A stretch of 64,000 nt of DNA, from the NCBI GenBank assembly GCA_023079485.1, contig CM041092.1, forward strand, positions 15,575,127 to 15,639,126, read 5' to 3'. Made by a program: the position numbers and the translations under genes. A model generated the notes under the pieces. That model saw nothing but the letters and a program-made list of their open reading frames with translations, did not search any database and was not told the DNA's origin. Below, piece by piece: positions 50,481-63,200 of the stretch (positions are counted from its first letter, which is position 1; each line of letters opens with the position of its first letter). This DNA comes from Archilochus colubris (taxonomy: Eukaryota; Chordata; Aves; Apodiformes; Trochilidae).

Positions 50481-53400
50481 CTAGGAAATACTTTGCAGTC
50501 CATAATGCCTAACCAGACAGAAGAATTATGGGGAATGGAAAAAAAGGGGAAATGTACTCTTCAATTTTCCACTTCATGCCCATTCAGAGATATGTCAGTA
50601 GGATCTGGAATGGAGGAAACCTTCCTGCTTCATATCACTCAACCTCAGTGCTCTCTGTGTTGGTACTATTGTTTTCTCCAACTATATTTAGTCAATGGGA
50701 AAGTGATGCAGGACTCCCATCTGGTACATCAGAGGATGCCTCTTTTTTGGGATCACATCTGGTTTACTTTCACACTAAATCTTGGAAACAAGATGTGGAG
50801 CCAGGGTGTTTGCTTGGCTATTACAGATTTGTTACTTATTTCTAGCAATGCACCCTTGAAAGCAAATATTCCATGCAAGAGTTGGGCTTTATGGACACTA
50901 AAAGGGAAAGAAATGTCATTTTCTGAGAAAATGTGTCTGTGCTATGTAATGAATTAGTTGTCAGAAAGGATTCTCCTTGGCAAAGACAGAGAGGCTGTGT
51001 TAGGTATTAGTGTCAGTCATTCTCTTCAAGATTTGCTTCTCCAGAGAAGGCTTTCATTGACCCTGTCAAACAACTTTCCAGAGATTTTTTAAAATCTTGA
51101 CCTGTGGCTATAGTTTAAGTCCCAGGCTTCCTACAGTCTGCTGCAGAAGAGATTTCCCCAAAAACTTGCCTCCAGAAGATATTTAAAGATAGGAAAAGAA
51201 ATGTAATTTTCTCTCCATTCTCTACCATTATTTATCTTAAAGTTTCTACCCTTGTCCTCAGCACCCCTCCAGATGACTCCACCAAACCAAATCTTCTACT
51301 CTTGAGTGGCTTCCCCAGGAAATAGAGTTTAATGTGATCATGTTGTTTATGTGTATGCCTGTACAAATTCCAGCCAACAGCTTTGTAACCTGACAGGCAG
51401 GAGAGAATGCCTAAAACTATTGTGACTATCATATTTCATCAAAATAAGCAAGTGGAGAAAGGAGAGAGAGTTTCTTAGTCGGGGATCACACCTTTTATTG
51501 AACACTAGAGAATTCATGCAAGTGAGAGCCTTCTGAACAACCTTTCATTTCTTCATCTGCTTACTTTGTCCATGGATTGTCACTGCTCTCCCTAATTATA
51601 TCTCCTTCCCCTGGGCTGTATCACTTTTTCAGCAAGTGTGAAAAATTGCCTTGGAACATATCGTCTCATGATTCACCTTGGATCTGACCTGGAAGATTGT
51701 GCAATTTCTCCACTCTGCTCCAGTGCAAACAGGAAAAAGAATCCGAGACTCAGTTTTTACAACGTGCAGCTTGCGTGCAGGAAACGGACCGACTCAGCAG
51801 CATCTCTGGGATGTTTATTGCTCTGCACTCTTGCCAGGAAGGCCCAGGCCACTAGTTCTGCTGGCTGAGGGCTCATAACCATCAGCATTCATGGATCCTC
51901 TGGTGGCCCATCATCCTTCAGGCCATCAGCTGGAGGAGGCCTGGAGAAGTTCTCAGGCACTGCTTGGGGAAGAGGGGAAGGTTTCTTCTTCCAAAGAGGT
52001 GATGGGGACAAGTGCTATGCTCCCACGTCCCCAACCCCAAAAAGAACAAACTCCAAGAAGTTATGAGCCCCATCCTTTCATTTGTTTTCAATAGGAATCC
52101 ACAGTCAGCTGGTAATGGCACAGCTGGCTGCAATGCAGCTGAGAACATACATAAATCCGTCTCTGCCAAGTGACTTTCTTTCCTTACCCACCTGTTAAAT
52201 TTTCAACCCAGCTCAACTGTTCTATGTTACTTCTGTCTTGGCACTTTCTGCTGATGGAGTTTTTCTCTCTGGAAAGAAGACAGAGCCTTTCGTATTGAGT
52301 TGAAATTGTCAGCCTTTTTGTTAATTCATCTCATTTATACTCAAATGAGATGAAGCCCCATCCAGTGTGTAGTTGTGTTTCTACAGTCATTAATACTACA
52401 CAAATCAGTCCTACAGCTCACTAGTGAGTAGTTCATGCCAGCTAAGACAGAGAAGAGCTTAAAAAAAGGTCTTTCTCCCCCAATTTTCTTGCTGTCCAAA
52501 TCCAGCAAGGAATATTTTTTTTAATGGATTTTAATCTCCATTGACATATTCTCTTCCCAGTTAACCTCACTCAGAGGAGGAAATGGCCAAGTCCTTTCTC
52601 CTGAAGGCAAGGAATTTGCATTCTCTCCTCTAAGTTTTCCCATGCTGAAGAGAGATGTGGCACAGATATTTTGGGATTCCCCCTTCCAGCTTTCTAGATT
52701 CCATGTCCTGTGACTAAGTTACTTAATTGAGTCACTTCTTCAGGGTAAGTCACCTTTTTACAAATTGCATTGAGATTCCTGGGGGAGAAGGAAGACCCAG
52801 AGAAGGAAATATTAATAGCAGCAAAAAGGCTATTACCAGGAATTAAATTCAGGAGATTCGTAGCCTTTGTGGTTTGCAGTTTCCACCACCTGTGTTCTTT
52901 TGACCCCTGGGCAATGCTGGAATATCCATGTGTACTGGAACAGAAAACTCCGTGTGTCTTTTAGCATGGAATTCAAACCTGAGGAGCAGAGTGAACCACC
53001 CCATGTACTCATGGAAATTGAGTGCTCCTATACACAACAGCAGACGTGGCTCCTGCATGAGGACAGGATGTGAGCCTCCAGGGCACAACTGCCCTGGGGC
53101 TATAGGCCACACAGCAAAACTGCATCTCAGTCAGAAGAGGAAATGAGCCTTCAGGAGGGGTTAGATAGTGAGGAAGTTTGAGACATTAAAGGACCCGTTC
53201 CTCAAATCTACAGAAAAACATACAAGCAATGGAAGTGTCAACATATGTTGAACCTTGAAACTCAGGATTATGCAAGAATCAGAACAATTGCTAGAAAATT
53301 GCTAGCTCTGCTACAGGCCAATGAAGGTGCAATGTTTCTGTGTGTCTGGCTTTGCTGTGTACTGCTTCCTGTCACTGAGCAAATGTCTTATCTAAATTAC

Positions 53401-53780
53401 AACGCTGACTCCAGGAACAAACTCAACAGATCTTCCTTGCTTCCCCCTTCACATCCCCACTTTATTTATTGGATGATGAGAAGCAACTGAACAGTAGCTA
53501 TACATTTCTTAGCATAAGGTAAGAAATGCTGTAGTTTACTTGGGATTTTCCAGTGGGATGCATTATTATTGAAACTTTCTGTGGAAAAAATGTTATTTTA
53601 GAGGTAGAGAGAAAATCAGACTGGATTTCAGTTTCTTTAACTCCAGCCCAAATGTGTCCTCCTCCCTAAAAGAGCTTCATTGCTAGGTCTTTGCAACAAA
53701 ACAGGAATTCACATTTCATTATGGTGTTTCTTTATGATATTTTGCCATCCAGTTGCTCTCATTCTCTGTGAGGGGTGCAG
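50481..53780. other. unique non-coding DNA
   Basis: Several overlapping frames of 60 to 105 codons on both strands show no known motif. No repeat family, RNA gene or promoter was recognised. Confidence 0.65.
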
Positions 53781-53792
53781 ATTTTCTAGAAA

Positions 53793-53934
53793 ACTACACA
53801 TCCCAAAAGGCAAGCAAATGTTGAAGAGGTTTGGGGCATGCAATGCCACACCTATTTGGGTAGCTTTATGGGAGATGTAGTCAGTCTGGTTACCAGCCCA
53901 CTGAAGAAAACTCATATAGGGACAACAATTCCCA
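53793..53934. promoter_or_regulatory. inverted pair of ZNF143/THAP11-type ACTACA...CCCA motifs
   Basis: ACTACACATCCCA lies at 53793-53805 on the + strand and ACTACATCTCCCA on the minus strand at 53869-53881. Both fit ACTAYRNNNCCCR, a conserved vertebrate promoter motif bound by ZNF143/THAP11. Past the motifs the two arms stay similar for about 18 bases, and a GGCAT-GCA-ATGCC hairpin sits near the centre (53835-53847). A third, one-mismatch copy (ACAACAATTCCCA) follows at 53922-53934. The module may be a regulatory cluster or a fold-back repeat with such motifs in its arms. Confidence 0.5.
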
Positions 53935-53944
53935 GAAGACAACA

Positions 53945-55238
53945 CATTTCTGAACTGTGAGAATAAGTTTTGAAATTACCTCAGAGGAAGGGATCCTCTG
54001 CAGGCTGTCTCAGGGATGAAGTGCTTCCATTATTTACATTGTAAATGTTAAAACATGATGTTTTGACATTCGCTACTAATAAAAAACTTGACATTTTCTG
54101 CAGATTAGAAATTATGGAATTTTTTTTCTCTCTCTCTAACTCATGTTAAAAGCAAATTTTAAAATGTCAGATTTTCCCATGGGATGGAGATTCAGCATTT
54201 TTTCACAGCTGTAGTTGTGATGTTTGGAATTACCCCTGATAGTCAAGGGACCTGCAATCCAAACAATGAAACACTCAGCGGGCTCAGGCAAAGAGGGGGA
54301 ATTTCCTCTCTTTATTCTGTATTTTGAAACCATGCTCTTTTTTAATTCCATTCCTCCATTATCTGATACAGTTTTGCAAAGCAGGCAATTCCATCTAACA
54401 GCTTTCTTCTTTACTACAGAATAATCCTCTTGTTACTTAACCCTGCCTAAATCCTCAGTGTAAATTTATTAGAGAAGAAAAAAAGAACATGGTGCCCCAG
54501 TTAGGATGAGCTGATAATATTTCTCCTTCTACATTTCAAGGTGAGATTATGTCCACTCCATGACCATTTCCTGGTTAGCCAAAGATCTAAATTCTGAAAA
54601 TTGCCAACATTTTTCCTGGATTTTCGCATCCCACCTCCATAAAAGACCAGGGGATGATGTCCAGCATCTTTCCTGTCAGCAAAAAGTGCATAACACCTGA
54701 GGAAATACAAAAAGCAATAGAAATCTGCTAACTGTTGAACATTAACCAAGGCAACAGACACAGATGCAAAGTCTGCAAATACAGCTAGGTGTCAAGTCCT
54801 TCTTTAAAAGAATTTAGATTTGATACCAGTGGCCCAAAGGAGCTTCAATCTCACCATGCTTTGTGCTTTTCAAGAAGAGAAGGGTAGATGGGAGTAGCAG
54901 ATCATGTTGCTGGGACAAATCTAAAAAAGAGACTAAGAGGTGGGAACTATGTTCACTTGTGCTAGCAAGCCGAGGCACTAATTTGATTTCTTTTGGACTT
55001 GGCAGTGTAAGGAAGCCACATCTGAACTTTGTCATCCAGACCCATGAGGAACTTTGTAAATGTCCACATCTTAGACTGTTCCCCCAAGATGTGCCATATA
55101 AAGGGTTAGTGTACTTGGTTATGGTGTTAGCACTGAACATGAAATAAGACAGGCCACTCAGACTCACAACAGAACAACTCTTCATCTTGAAGACTGCTCT
55201 GCCAGCAGTGCCAGCTGCTCTAGAAGTGTAGAAAATTA
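53945..55238. other. unique non-coding DNA
   Basis: Open frames of 123 (-, 54814-55185) and 94 codons (+) overlap and are unrecognised. A short CT run (TTTTTTCTCTCTCTCT) lies near 54.12-54.14 kb. No gene, RNA or repeat is assigned. Confidence 0.6.
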
Positions 55239-55349
55239 GGGGTTTTGAACAACCTGCTCAAGTGGAAGTTGTTCCTGCCCATGCAGGGGTGTTAAAACTC
55301 AATGATCTTTAAGGTTCCTTTCAACACAAACCATTCTGTGATTCTATAA
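55239..55349 (+). mobile_element. CR1 LINE, 3' end (5'-truncated copy)
   Basis: This is the terminal part of a CR1 retrotransposon. Blocks seen in order are TTTTGAACAACCTGCTCAAG, TGTTCCTGCCCATGCAGGG, AATGATCTTTAAGGTTCC and AACCATTCTGTGATTCTAT. It ends in the short repeated ATTCTRTG words at which CR1 reverse transcription begins. Only about 110 bases are present, so no protein is encoded. It is the best-preserved repeat in the window and the main evidence for an avian source. Confidence 0.93.
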
Positions 55350-56830
55350 AGCTCATGAGGAAAAGCTGTAGTTATGGGGAAATTTTTGATGGCCAAAATG
55401 GTTTGTATTCTACAGCTGTAGGATGCATTCATTTTTGGTTTAGGATTCACTGCTGTAATCCCAGAGTCTCAAACTCTTAATGAACATGACAAAACTGAGG
55501 TTGACAATGATTCCTCTGTGCCAATGAGCCACACAGTCATGTTCTGCAGAATAGACAACCTTAATAGACACCCTAAATAAAGTTGGTAACTCACATATAC
55601 CCTAAAGAAAAAGTAAGTAAACATAATGCATGTCTGGTGGATCCCAAAAAGAGAGCAGGGAATCAGAGAAAGGGTGAGAAGAGGCACCACCTTCCCTTAG
55701 AGAATAATAGTGGCTGCAAACAAGAAACTGACATGATCTTTCATGACTACTTGACAACTTACTAGTATTTGCTCCAGACCACATTCCTCACAGGGTGCAA
55801 GCAGGAAAGGATGTTATTGGACTTCAGTAGAATGTCAGAAACTCAAGGAACAGTCCTACCTACACAGGGGCATGCAGCATCATTCCCAGTGGAATGAATT
55901 TACAGCCAATATCTTAACTACACTAAACCCCTGGTTAGCCTGTCTCATTTGGAATTAATGTAACTTCATTTGAATTTATCCTAATTCACTTGGAAAGTGA
56001 AGTTGGTAACTTAAATCTTAGAAAAAAGTCTCTGTAAGATGGAGTTTTGATGACCTCTTGGACAAATGGCTTGTCCAAGTTATTTTGAGTTAGGTAATCT
56101 GCTTGGGAAAAGCCAGTTCAGATTCCTTTTTTCTTTAATGTCTCTTCACAAATAAATCAGTGAAGATAATAGTTTTCTCATCCTGTGAAGCTTTCTGAGA
56201 CCTCAGAATTTTTTCATGCCCCGCCACAGAATAAATTCAAATTCTTCTCTAGTGGTTTTGGTACCTTTAGTTGGGATTTTGGGGGGTTTTGCTCTCTCTT
56301 CATTTTCTCACCCTGAACAAACAAATAAAAACTCTCTCTGGAAAAGTCAGCTGACTAAAATAGAAAAGAGATCAGCTGGGGAGGGAGTCATTACCCTTGT
56401 GGAGTCAATACAGATGTAACATAACCTGTCAGCATTTTATGATTATGAATGAGGTGATAAGACTCCAAAACACAGCCTCCTACTCTGATACCTGGTCATA
56501 CTTATTCCAAGTTATATATCCTCTATATTAGCAGCTGTTCTGAGCTAAAAGCATCTACATTTAATCAGAAAATCAACCTGAGAAAACCACCCTTATTGAA
56601 TATTTGTGTTTATTTCCCTTTACAGTGATGATTTATTGTAAAAAAATGTATAAGGGGAAGTTTGGAATAACAACATTACCTAATGATGTTTCATCCAATA
56701 ACCAGGTGACAGACGCTCTCTGTTATTTCCCCACTACCCTGCGACAGAAGGATAAAAACAGAACAAGAAAGAGAGACTTTAAGGAGGGGAAGAAGGGGGC
56801 AGGATTAGAGCAGGTTTAATGAAGTAGTAA
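55350..56830. other. unique non-coding DNA
   Basis: No gene is seen. The strand-asymmetric purine run at 56778-56803 (AAGGAGGGGAAGAAGGGGG) sits just downstream, on the minus strand, of the promoter-like module described next. Frames are at most 73 codons. Confidence 0.6.
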
Positions 56831-56904
56831 CTACAACAGCTAATTATGAATACATACAAATATGTAAACATGGAACCCACACTCCTCAGTTGGTAATGAC
56901 TTAC

Positions 56905-57140
56905 CAGCCAGAAAACTCCCAGCCTGGAATCGGCAGCTGATGGAGAGGCCCAAGTCCAGGGTCCCAGTGGCAGTCCCATGGAGCCTTACAGCAGACAAGC
57001 CAGTCCTACATGGGAAGGCAGCAGAAGATGACCTGTCTTGATGAACAATGTTCTTCTCTGCTAGATAACAAAATGGTAAAAAAGCTAGATATGAGAGCAA
57101 AGATAGACAGACAGACCCAAATCCCCCTAGAAGAGCAGCC
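56905..57140 (-). other. candidate first exon or retroviral-type leader
   Basis: This is the segment between a predicted start about 25-30 bases after a TATA box (57165-57171, minus) and a strong splice donor, CTGG|GTAAGT-type, whose GT is at 56904-56903. It is about 236 bases long with no ATG-started frame of interest. A 100-codon frame through it starts at TTG. It could be the first exon of a non-coding RNA or the leader after an old LTR. Neither a downstream acceptor nor a primer-binding site was identified, so the call is tentative. Confidence 0.25.
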
Positions 57141-57164
57141 AAAGGAAGTCTCTCTGAGGAGCCA

Positions 57165-57222
57165 TTTTATAGGAAGCACCATAGGCAGGAGTGCTGTGAT
57201 TGGCTCATTCAGGTCACATGAC
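57165..57222 (-). promoter_or_regulatory. CCAAT + TATA promoter-like module
   Basis: Reading the minus strand, an M-box/E-box-like GTCATGTGAC (57213-57222) is followed by GAGCCAATCAC with CCAAT at 57203-57199, and, 32 bases from the start of CCAAT, by TATAAAA at 57171-57165. The order and spacing fit a compact polymerase II promoter. Upstream on this strand is a purine run (AAGGAGGAGAGGG, 57230-57242) followed by TG. That is the arrangement of a polypurine tract before a retroviral LTR, so an old solo LTR is a real alternative. Confidence 0.4.
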
Positions 57223-57253
57223 CCACCCTCTCCTCCTTAAAAGCATGGCTGCC

Positions 57254-57273
57254 GCCACCACTATAGTTGTGGC
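57254..57273. repeat. 20-bp imperfect palindrome
   Basis: GCCACCACTATAGTTGTGGC is self-complementary except for one C/T position in the arms. It lies about 30 bases upstream (minus strand) of the E-box of the promoter-like module. Its outer words recur as GGTGGTGG at 57291-57299. It may simply reflect locally repetitive CCA/TGG words. Confidence 0.6.
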
Positions 57274-57299
57274 AATTGTGGCTTGACAGCTGGTGGTGG

Positions 57300-60200
57300 T
57301 GTGCCTGGCTAGTAGAGCTATAGGTAATTTTTATTCTGGTCTTTTCAAAATTGAACAAATGGCAGCACTTCTATTCAACAATCCTGTCTGTCTCAAAGTT
57401 ACTGTTTCTTGGTCTGTGGCCTTTGTATGCTGCCATTGCCTATCTTGAAGGCTGTACTTTTGTGGTTGCTTTTTTGTCCCCTCTTCTTGTACAGCCTAAC
57501 TAATCCCACTGCCTGGGAGGCTTAAAAATTATGACATCCAAGGCGCTCTACAGCCATACTCATCAACTGACTTGAACTTAAAGGAAGAATGTAAAAAAAC
57601 CTCAAGGAACAATCTAACATTCAGTAAGTCTAGACAAAAAGGTCTTCTAAATCCTTAGTCTTGTTTGAGAGTGTTAGGCTTAAGACTTTTAGAATCTTAT
57701 TCCTAAATTGCCACTAATTTCTTCAGGACTTATGCATTCCAAAGCCTGCGAGTTTATTTCTGACATTGCAAGGTTATTCTTGTCAACGCCTGTGTGGCTA
57801 AATTAACTTAGTACCAAAGCTTTAGCATGAGGCCTGGCCCATAGATTAAGAGAAATAGTATGGATTCTAGCTGTGAAATTCATTTTGCTGACTATAGTGA
57901 CAAAGGAAAAGTACCTGTGAGCATTCAAAATTTGAATCTGAGATTAATGGTAGCAAAAAGAGTATAGCCCGTTAAATGCATGGCAACTTATGCCAAGTCA
58001 TGGATGTAGCCTCGTGTATATTGTTGAATGCACTCAACTTCTCTTCCCATTGTATGTTCAGAAGTAAAGGTGTAAGCAAGCATGTCTAATAACTGGCTTC
58101 TCAAAGAAGACAACCAAGGAGAGCAGTTTGCCAAAGCCAGTAGCCTGAAGTTAGATGAGAAGAAACAGTAGGACAGCTCCTTGTGTCTGTGATTTTGGGT
58201 TATTTGGATTATCTTGAGGAAGAAGTGCTCAGTGCTTGGAGCTTGGCGCATTTTTGCCAACAGGATTGAGAAATAACTAATCACTGCTCTGAAACTCGCT
58301 TAGTGACAGAGCTACCAATGGCCCCAGGAAAGGAAATCGGTCAGGGATTTGATCAGATAGCACTTGTGCTGGTTTTGAGAAAGGTAACAATGCCTTATAT
58401 AAAACAACATCCCAACAGTATTGATCAGAGCTCTGCTTATAAAAATAGGGAGGGGGAGTTTGCAAAACAATGTAAATTGAAGGAGGAACCTTAATGCTAT
58501 TGTTCTGATAAATTCCAACAGCAGCTTTCCCAAGGAAGTAACTCCTGTGTGGTGTATCTTTGCATAGTGCCTCTTGGTACTTGGGGTTAAAGCCTCTTCT
58601 ACATCATAAGCTTCAGGGGAAAAGAGAAAAAAAGGCCAAGACAACAGCTATGCAAGGATGGCTTAACCAAAATAATCAAGAACACCTACATACGTGGTAA
58701 GAGGTTCACCCAGTCAAGAACTTTTCAGGGATGCAAACATATTTACATTAAGTCACATTGTACCACATCTTCACTCAGGCATTTTCTTAATTAACCTACA
58801 ACTGCACTCAGCTTTCTGTTTCTTCTATTATTTTTCACTGGAGGAAGAGTCTTTGGATCACTGAAATTTCAACCAGAATAGTGCATGAGAGCGCTTGTAC
58901 TCAAGGGAGGGATCCCAAATGCTCCCAGCATGGGTTGGGAAAGAGGGGGCTTGTTTGGATAGCTGGGGCAATTGCTTATTCAGTGCATTCCTGTGTCCAT
59001 GTCTGGTTTGCAGTGAGCTCTAAGACCCTTAGTAAACTTGACGATGAAGCAGGAATAGAAACAAGACTGTAATTCCCAAGTAGGCCAGGGAGAGTAAAAT
59101 TTCAGTCTACTTACATTATTGAAGAACACATGAAGAGACAGGACAGTATTCATGAGACAGAACTGTCAAAATAAGAGCCAAATTAATAGCAAAGATTGGG
59201 GATTTTGTTGGTGTTTTTTGTTGTTCGTTGTTTTTTTTAAAAGGAACATTAGGAGCTAAACTTCTAGGAAGGCCCTCAGAGAATTAGCTTTGCAATTCCT
59301 GCTAATAGGAGTCTGGAGACCCTTCCACATGTACTCTCATCTACTCTCCCCAGTCTATGCTGAAAATCTACCCTCTGAGGGTTATCTGAATGCTGCTAAC
59401 AGGAAGGCAGCTAAACATTTGTCTTCCAGCAAGGACAGAGAAAAATGAACCAGGGTTTTTCTTCTCCTTCCCATAAAACTTGAGCATTCATACTTGGAGT
59501 GAACACAGACAGCCCTGGGACCTGTATAAAAGACTACCAACTGGTTGTAAGCACCATAACTTAGAGCACATTCCTCACTAAATTGAAGAGAACTAGGGAA
59601 TAACAGAAATAGAATAATAGAAAGTGCCTTATTGTGCAAATTCCCACCTCCTGTCTCAGGGAGAGGTGAAAAGTAAAGGCAATTAATTGAAGAGGATGGA
59701 TTGAGATCTCTGCAGATGTAAGGGGAGAAAGGCAATGTGTGAAGCAGCTGAAACCTTTCAGTAAAATCTTGCAATGTCTGCTCATCAGCAACAGTCCTGT
59801 ACTGCACGGACTTTTGCTGTCTGTCACCTTCCCCTTCCTCTTGATGCTTCCTGCTAGAGATGCTCACTGAATGAGCTCTTTTGTTTTCCATTGGCTTATA
59901 CTCAGGGAGGAAAGCAGACATATTATCTTTATATTAAATTATTGTCACAAGGAAGGAAAATGAAAGGATTCTTTTGAGCTTTAAGGCAAAAATATTTAGT
60001 ATCCTATTTTTTAAATGTCCTAGATGAGACCTTTGCTGGTTGTAAAATATTTGCCCAGATTTACTTATCTGAGGTATTTGTCCGTTCCATATCCAACTCC
60101 TTGTGTGCCTCTGCAAGTACAGGTAGTTACCTTTGGAGTGCAGTCATGAATCTGAATCCTCTGCAATTTGAGCTAGTGGATATTGAAATCCATTATCTGA

Positions 60201-63200
60201 AAATCTGGTTCTTTCAGATCAGCTGCAGTATCTTGTGAGCCTGTAGGGGATACAGATTTAGGCATCAGATCCAAACTTCTCCAAATTTCTAGCAGGGAGG
60301 TTTGGATTGAAGGTTTTGGAGGAGTGACTGTACCTTATAAAAAGCGTGTACTTAAAGATCTTGAAGACACCAGTGTCCTGTGGGTGGTAGTTCACTTTCC
60401 CATATTTTACTGAGTTTGGAGAAGATTTAGCTTGTTTCCAGGTTCTGTGGAAATCTTGCTGTCACCTTGTGAAAAGATGATCAGATTCTGCCTAATCACA
60501 AAACAAATTTTCCAGGCTTTCTTTAACAGTTTTGTGTTTGTAGAAATTTGATCCTTTGTTTCTTGCTTTTCTCTGGGTGTGTATTAACCTGAAGAGCTCA
60601 AATTCAATAGCCCCTGCTAGCGATTCCCTCTAACAATTGCACAGTCCTACAAAGGAGCTTTTCCATTCCTGCTGAATGCATTTTTCCAGCATTGTTTGTA
60701 GGTCACTTTACCAAAAAAATCACTGCAACTTGTTTAACAAGAGAAGGAATTAGATTGCCTTCTCAAACTCCCTTATTTTCTAAATAAAGCAACTAAAGAT
60801 GTGCCAATATAGCCACCTTGTGCCCTCTCCTTTCATAAATAGAACTATTTTAAGTCAAGTTTCTATAGGAAAGTTGCTATACGAACTTTTTCACCCTACA
60901 CTCAGAGACCATGCAAACAAATAAGGTCTTTTGGGATATCATCAGCTCCAGCTAAAATTATAACAACTGGTTTATTTCACATTTACTCAAAGGCAAAATT
61001 AGCTGGAAAGATGAAAAGGATTTATTTTTGTCTCTTGCTTTGTTTTATTTAAGCTTTTTCAAAGAATAAATCTTCATTTGTGGGGGGGTGGAAGGTGGTG
61101 GAAATTCCTTCCAGCACTTGGTTCAGAAGGCATAAGATTAAAAAAAACACCTTGTTTATTTCTGGTTTTAGACAATTAATGTGGTTTAATTGGTCACTTC
61201 ACAGGAATGCTTCGGCCTGTTTGGTGTTGATGAAATTATTTTTAAAGAAAAGTGGAGGTTCAGTGCTTACACAAAATGCCCAGTTTCTACGGCATCTGGT
61301 GCTGGCATGAAAATTAAATATAGCTATCGTGCATCAAGCATGATGTGACCCAGTTTTACTGTTGTGAATGCAGATGCTATAAACCAGCCATGTCCTGAAA
61401 GCTGATTAAGCACCACTTGGTGAGCCCAAATCCAATGAAGAAAGCCATGACTTTGTCAAAGAAGAAGCCAGGCATATCACCTTTTGTCATTTTTCAGCTC
61501 CTTTTTGATGCTGGAAATTTCACTGGGCAGAAAGGGGACACACCATTGCATAAACATGTGAAAATCCATTTTTGTGTGTGTGTGTCATTTATAGCCTGAG
61601 AATAGCATTATAAGCCAGAGCCAAGAAGTCATTGAAGAGTGAGAGAAAATACAGGAAAGGAGTATCTAGTACAACCAGGTTGCAAGGTGGTCTGACAGAC
61701 TGGTGTCCATATGAGACATATGTGAGATGAGAGCCTCCTTCTCATGGGGGTGTGATGCAGCTGTGCACCATTAGGCTTGCCTGGGAATGCGTGCCCAAAG
61801 CCAGGAACACTTACACCCCAGAAGCAGAGTCTGGTGGTTGAACACCTCCAGATGGATTGTTTAAATAAATTCCTTCCAGTTGAGACTTGACCTGGGCCAG
61901 GTTTTAAACACTTTCTTGCGTAAGCACAGTTTGCAAGCACAAATGTGTGCTTTGGGCATTCTGTGTTGGATACACGTGCTCTGCTTAAACATGTGGGACT
62001 TTTCAGGGCAAGACCTTTTAATTGCTGAATTTCCTTTAATGGGCTAGTTGCTTCCCAAGTAGCATTTGCATCTGTCCAACAAACTCTCAGCCAGAGTCCT
62101 GTTCTGAAACACTGTGCTTATTGAAGAGCTAGACTCTCTTCTCAGACAATGAGCCAAGTTCTGAGTGCTTTTTAGACCATGCACTGTTGTGGACCAAAAG
62201 GTGACTGATGCTCTCACAGTCCATGATGTGATTTAGTGAGCTGGAAGGCAGAAGTAGGTGCAATCAGAAGCTTGTCTGTAAGGAAGACAAATGGGTGAAA
62301 AGGAGGACATTATTGTCCTGGTTGTTCTCTTGGCTTCTGCACAAGAACAGTGCAGATTTAGCCAAAAGAGGATGGAAGACAATCTGAAACTGAAAGCTGC
62401 CCACCACCCAGAGTGGAATGAGAAGCCATCTAAAATATCAAAATGCAGTACCTGCAGCCCCATCATCACCAAGAGGAGCTGAAACAAAACTCAACCCATC
62501 ATCCCTCTGTCCTAATGGAAACCTGTGGGGAGTATAACTAAACATGGTCTTCAGAGTCATTTCACACTGTTACCCTTGACCTCAGCATCCTTTTATTTAG
62601 TTCATCATTTCTTTTAGTTCATTAATTTTCCTTTACAATGCCATCAGTAAGTACCTAGTCATTGCATTATCCTTTTGTACAGCTAGGATTTCCCGAAATG
62701 CTCCTGCAGTAGTAAATTGCTATGGTATCCAATGGCAGTTTTCACCAATAATTTCTTTTTTCTTCATTGTTATGCGTCACCTTTTTACCATTGGTATTTC
62801 CAACCCTTCCTGCAGTCTTACGAGACTCTTTGCTGGTGAGTAGATTTGGTGGACTTATCTTTAGCAATTTCTTATTTTTCAGACAAGTCCAAGAGTGTTC
62901 ATCAAGGTGCTTTAGGGTTCTCTGGTAATATCTGCTCTTTCACAACATTCTAATTCCACTGTTTGTTTGTGTTTTAGTGTAGAGGGGACAACAAAATAAA
63001 GAACCAAGCCAACAAACAAAAATGATCCACCCCCCCACCCCAAACAACCTTCCCAGGGATATTCCTGGAGATGAATAGCATCCAACCCTCTGGTCCTCTA
63101 GTCTCTGAAACAGAAGTAGGCTCAAGCACAGTTGTCAGCTTTACTCTGCTTCAGTGACAGCTCAGGGGTTTCACATGGCATCATATTTCTGGTAGCTGGT

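Noticed and set aside
50403..50957. 184-codon frame on the plus strand
   Set aside because: Its first part is a translation of the A/C-only tract at 50422-50480, and the rest matches nothing I know.
56840..57142. 100-codon frame inside the candidate exon on the minus strand
   Set aside because: It starts at TTG with no ATG in good context, so it was not called coding even though the promoter-like signals are nearby.
57219..57540. Possible decayed retroviral reading frame upstream of the 57.2-kb module (minus strand)
   Set aside because: Two stops interrupt about 110 codons and no retroviral motif is recognisable. The LTR idea rests only on the promoter order and the purine run.
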